A stretch of DNA of 5,706 nt from Flavisolibacter sp. GTDB lineage: Bacteria > Bacteroidota > Bacteroidia > Chitinophagales > Chitinophagaceae. The notes under the pieces are model-generated. The model searched no databases. It was not told the DNA's origin and worked only from the letters and a program-made list of their open reading frames with translations. This document shows, piece by piece, positions 5,632 to 5,706 of the stretch (position 1 is the first letter of the stretch; every line of letters begins with the position of its first letter). The position numbers and the translations under genes were made by a program. Location of the stretch: positions 1-5,706 of the forward strand of contig JAICTW010000213.1 of assembly GCA_025936195.1 (NCBI GenBank). Reading direction: 5' to 3'.

Positions 5632-5706
5632 GGAATATTGGACTGATGCTGGCCATGTTCTTCCGCATAGGCTTGTTGCTTTGTATTAACTGGATCATCG
5701 GTTTAA
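5424..5706. repeat. Imperfect inverted repeat made of two TerC copies
   Basis: The 100 bases 5607-5706 align without gaps to the reverse complement of 5424-5523; my hand count is 17 mismatches, about 83% identity. The arms are separated by 83 bases (5524-5606) that encode the TerC N-terminal helix on the minus strand. Homology on the right arm stops close to 5604, right where the minus-strand WISL codons begin (5600-5609), which marks the junction. Confidence 0.85.
5601..5706 (+). pseudogene. Fragment of a second TerC-family gene in opposite orientation, running off the window
   Basis: Read on the plus strand from 5604 the codons give LSKQRQRRARNIGLMLAMFF followed by RIGLLLCINWIIGL. This matches residues 36-69 of the minus-strand TerC protein at 28 of 34 positions by my count. 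The same frame has TAA at 5595-5597 and lacks the first ~35 residues of the family (no FLEIVLGIDN motif on this side), so it is a 5'-truncated piece. Many differences are in third codon positions, so the fragment has been under protein-level selection and is not a simple fold-back copy of the neighbouring gene. It continues past the last base shown. It could be a diverged paralogue, or an allele from a related strain joined here by rearrangement or assembly error. Confidence 0.8.

Noticed and set aside
5309..5689. 126-residue plus-strand frame across the TerC gene
   Set aside because: It is the antisense of TerC in its first part and out of frame with the plus-strand TerC fragment in its last part; an artefact of the inverted repeat.

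Overview
The window looks like chromosomal DNA from a Bacteroidota bacterium, probably near Chitinophagaceae. The evidence is moderately AT-rich DNA, mostly weak or absent Shine-Dalgarno sequences, an LAGC lipobox protein, a TAnnTTTG-type promoter element before the tRNA, and several small proteins of a style common in that family. This placement is an inference from reading the sequence, not from a database search. There is no phage module, CRISPR array, transposase or recognisable defence locus.

Layout, left to right. (1) Positions 2-394 (+) hold the 3' part of a macro-domain (ADP-ribose-handling) protein. It converges on a 149-residue tail-anchored protein of unknown function (463-912, -), and a hairpin terminator reading on the minus strand lies between them. 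(2) A thioredoxin (1114-1491, +) is divergent from that gene. (3) Next come three minus-strand genes: a secreted Ser/Thr/Lys-rich protein (1536-2096), a short highly charged protein (2226-2492), and a 39-residue one-helix membrane protein (2533-2652). (4) A lipoprotein resembling clan GH-A glycoside hydrolases (2761-3873, +) is open over 370 codons except for one in-frame amber codon at 2992-2994. It is followed by a hairpin whose U-tract faces the minus strand. (5) An 81-residue small protein (4156-4401, +), a roughly 300-base stretch without a supported gene, a bidirectional terminator, and tRNA-Lys(CTT) follow. (6) A TerC-family membrane protein (4894-5631, -) runs up to the window edge.

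The two most notable observations are at the sequence level. First, the last ~100 bases encode, on the plus strand, a second, diverged copy of residues ~36-69 of the same TerC protein. This makes an imperfect inverted repeat and means the apparent N-terminus of the minus-strand TerC gene is an artefact of an inverted junction near 5601-5609. The junction could be a real rearrangement or a chimeric or misassembled end. Second, the glycoside-hydrolase-like lipoprotein is split by a single TAG, with both putative catalytic glutamates intact downstream.

Most genes here look like independent housekeeping or lineage-specific units: redox (thioredoxin), ADP-ribose metabolism, metal or membrane homeostasis (TerC), and carbohydrate processing. 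I see no convincing multi-gene system.
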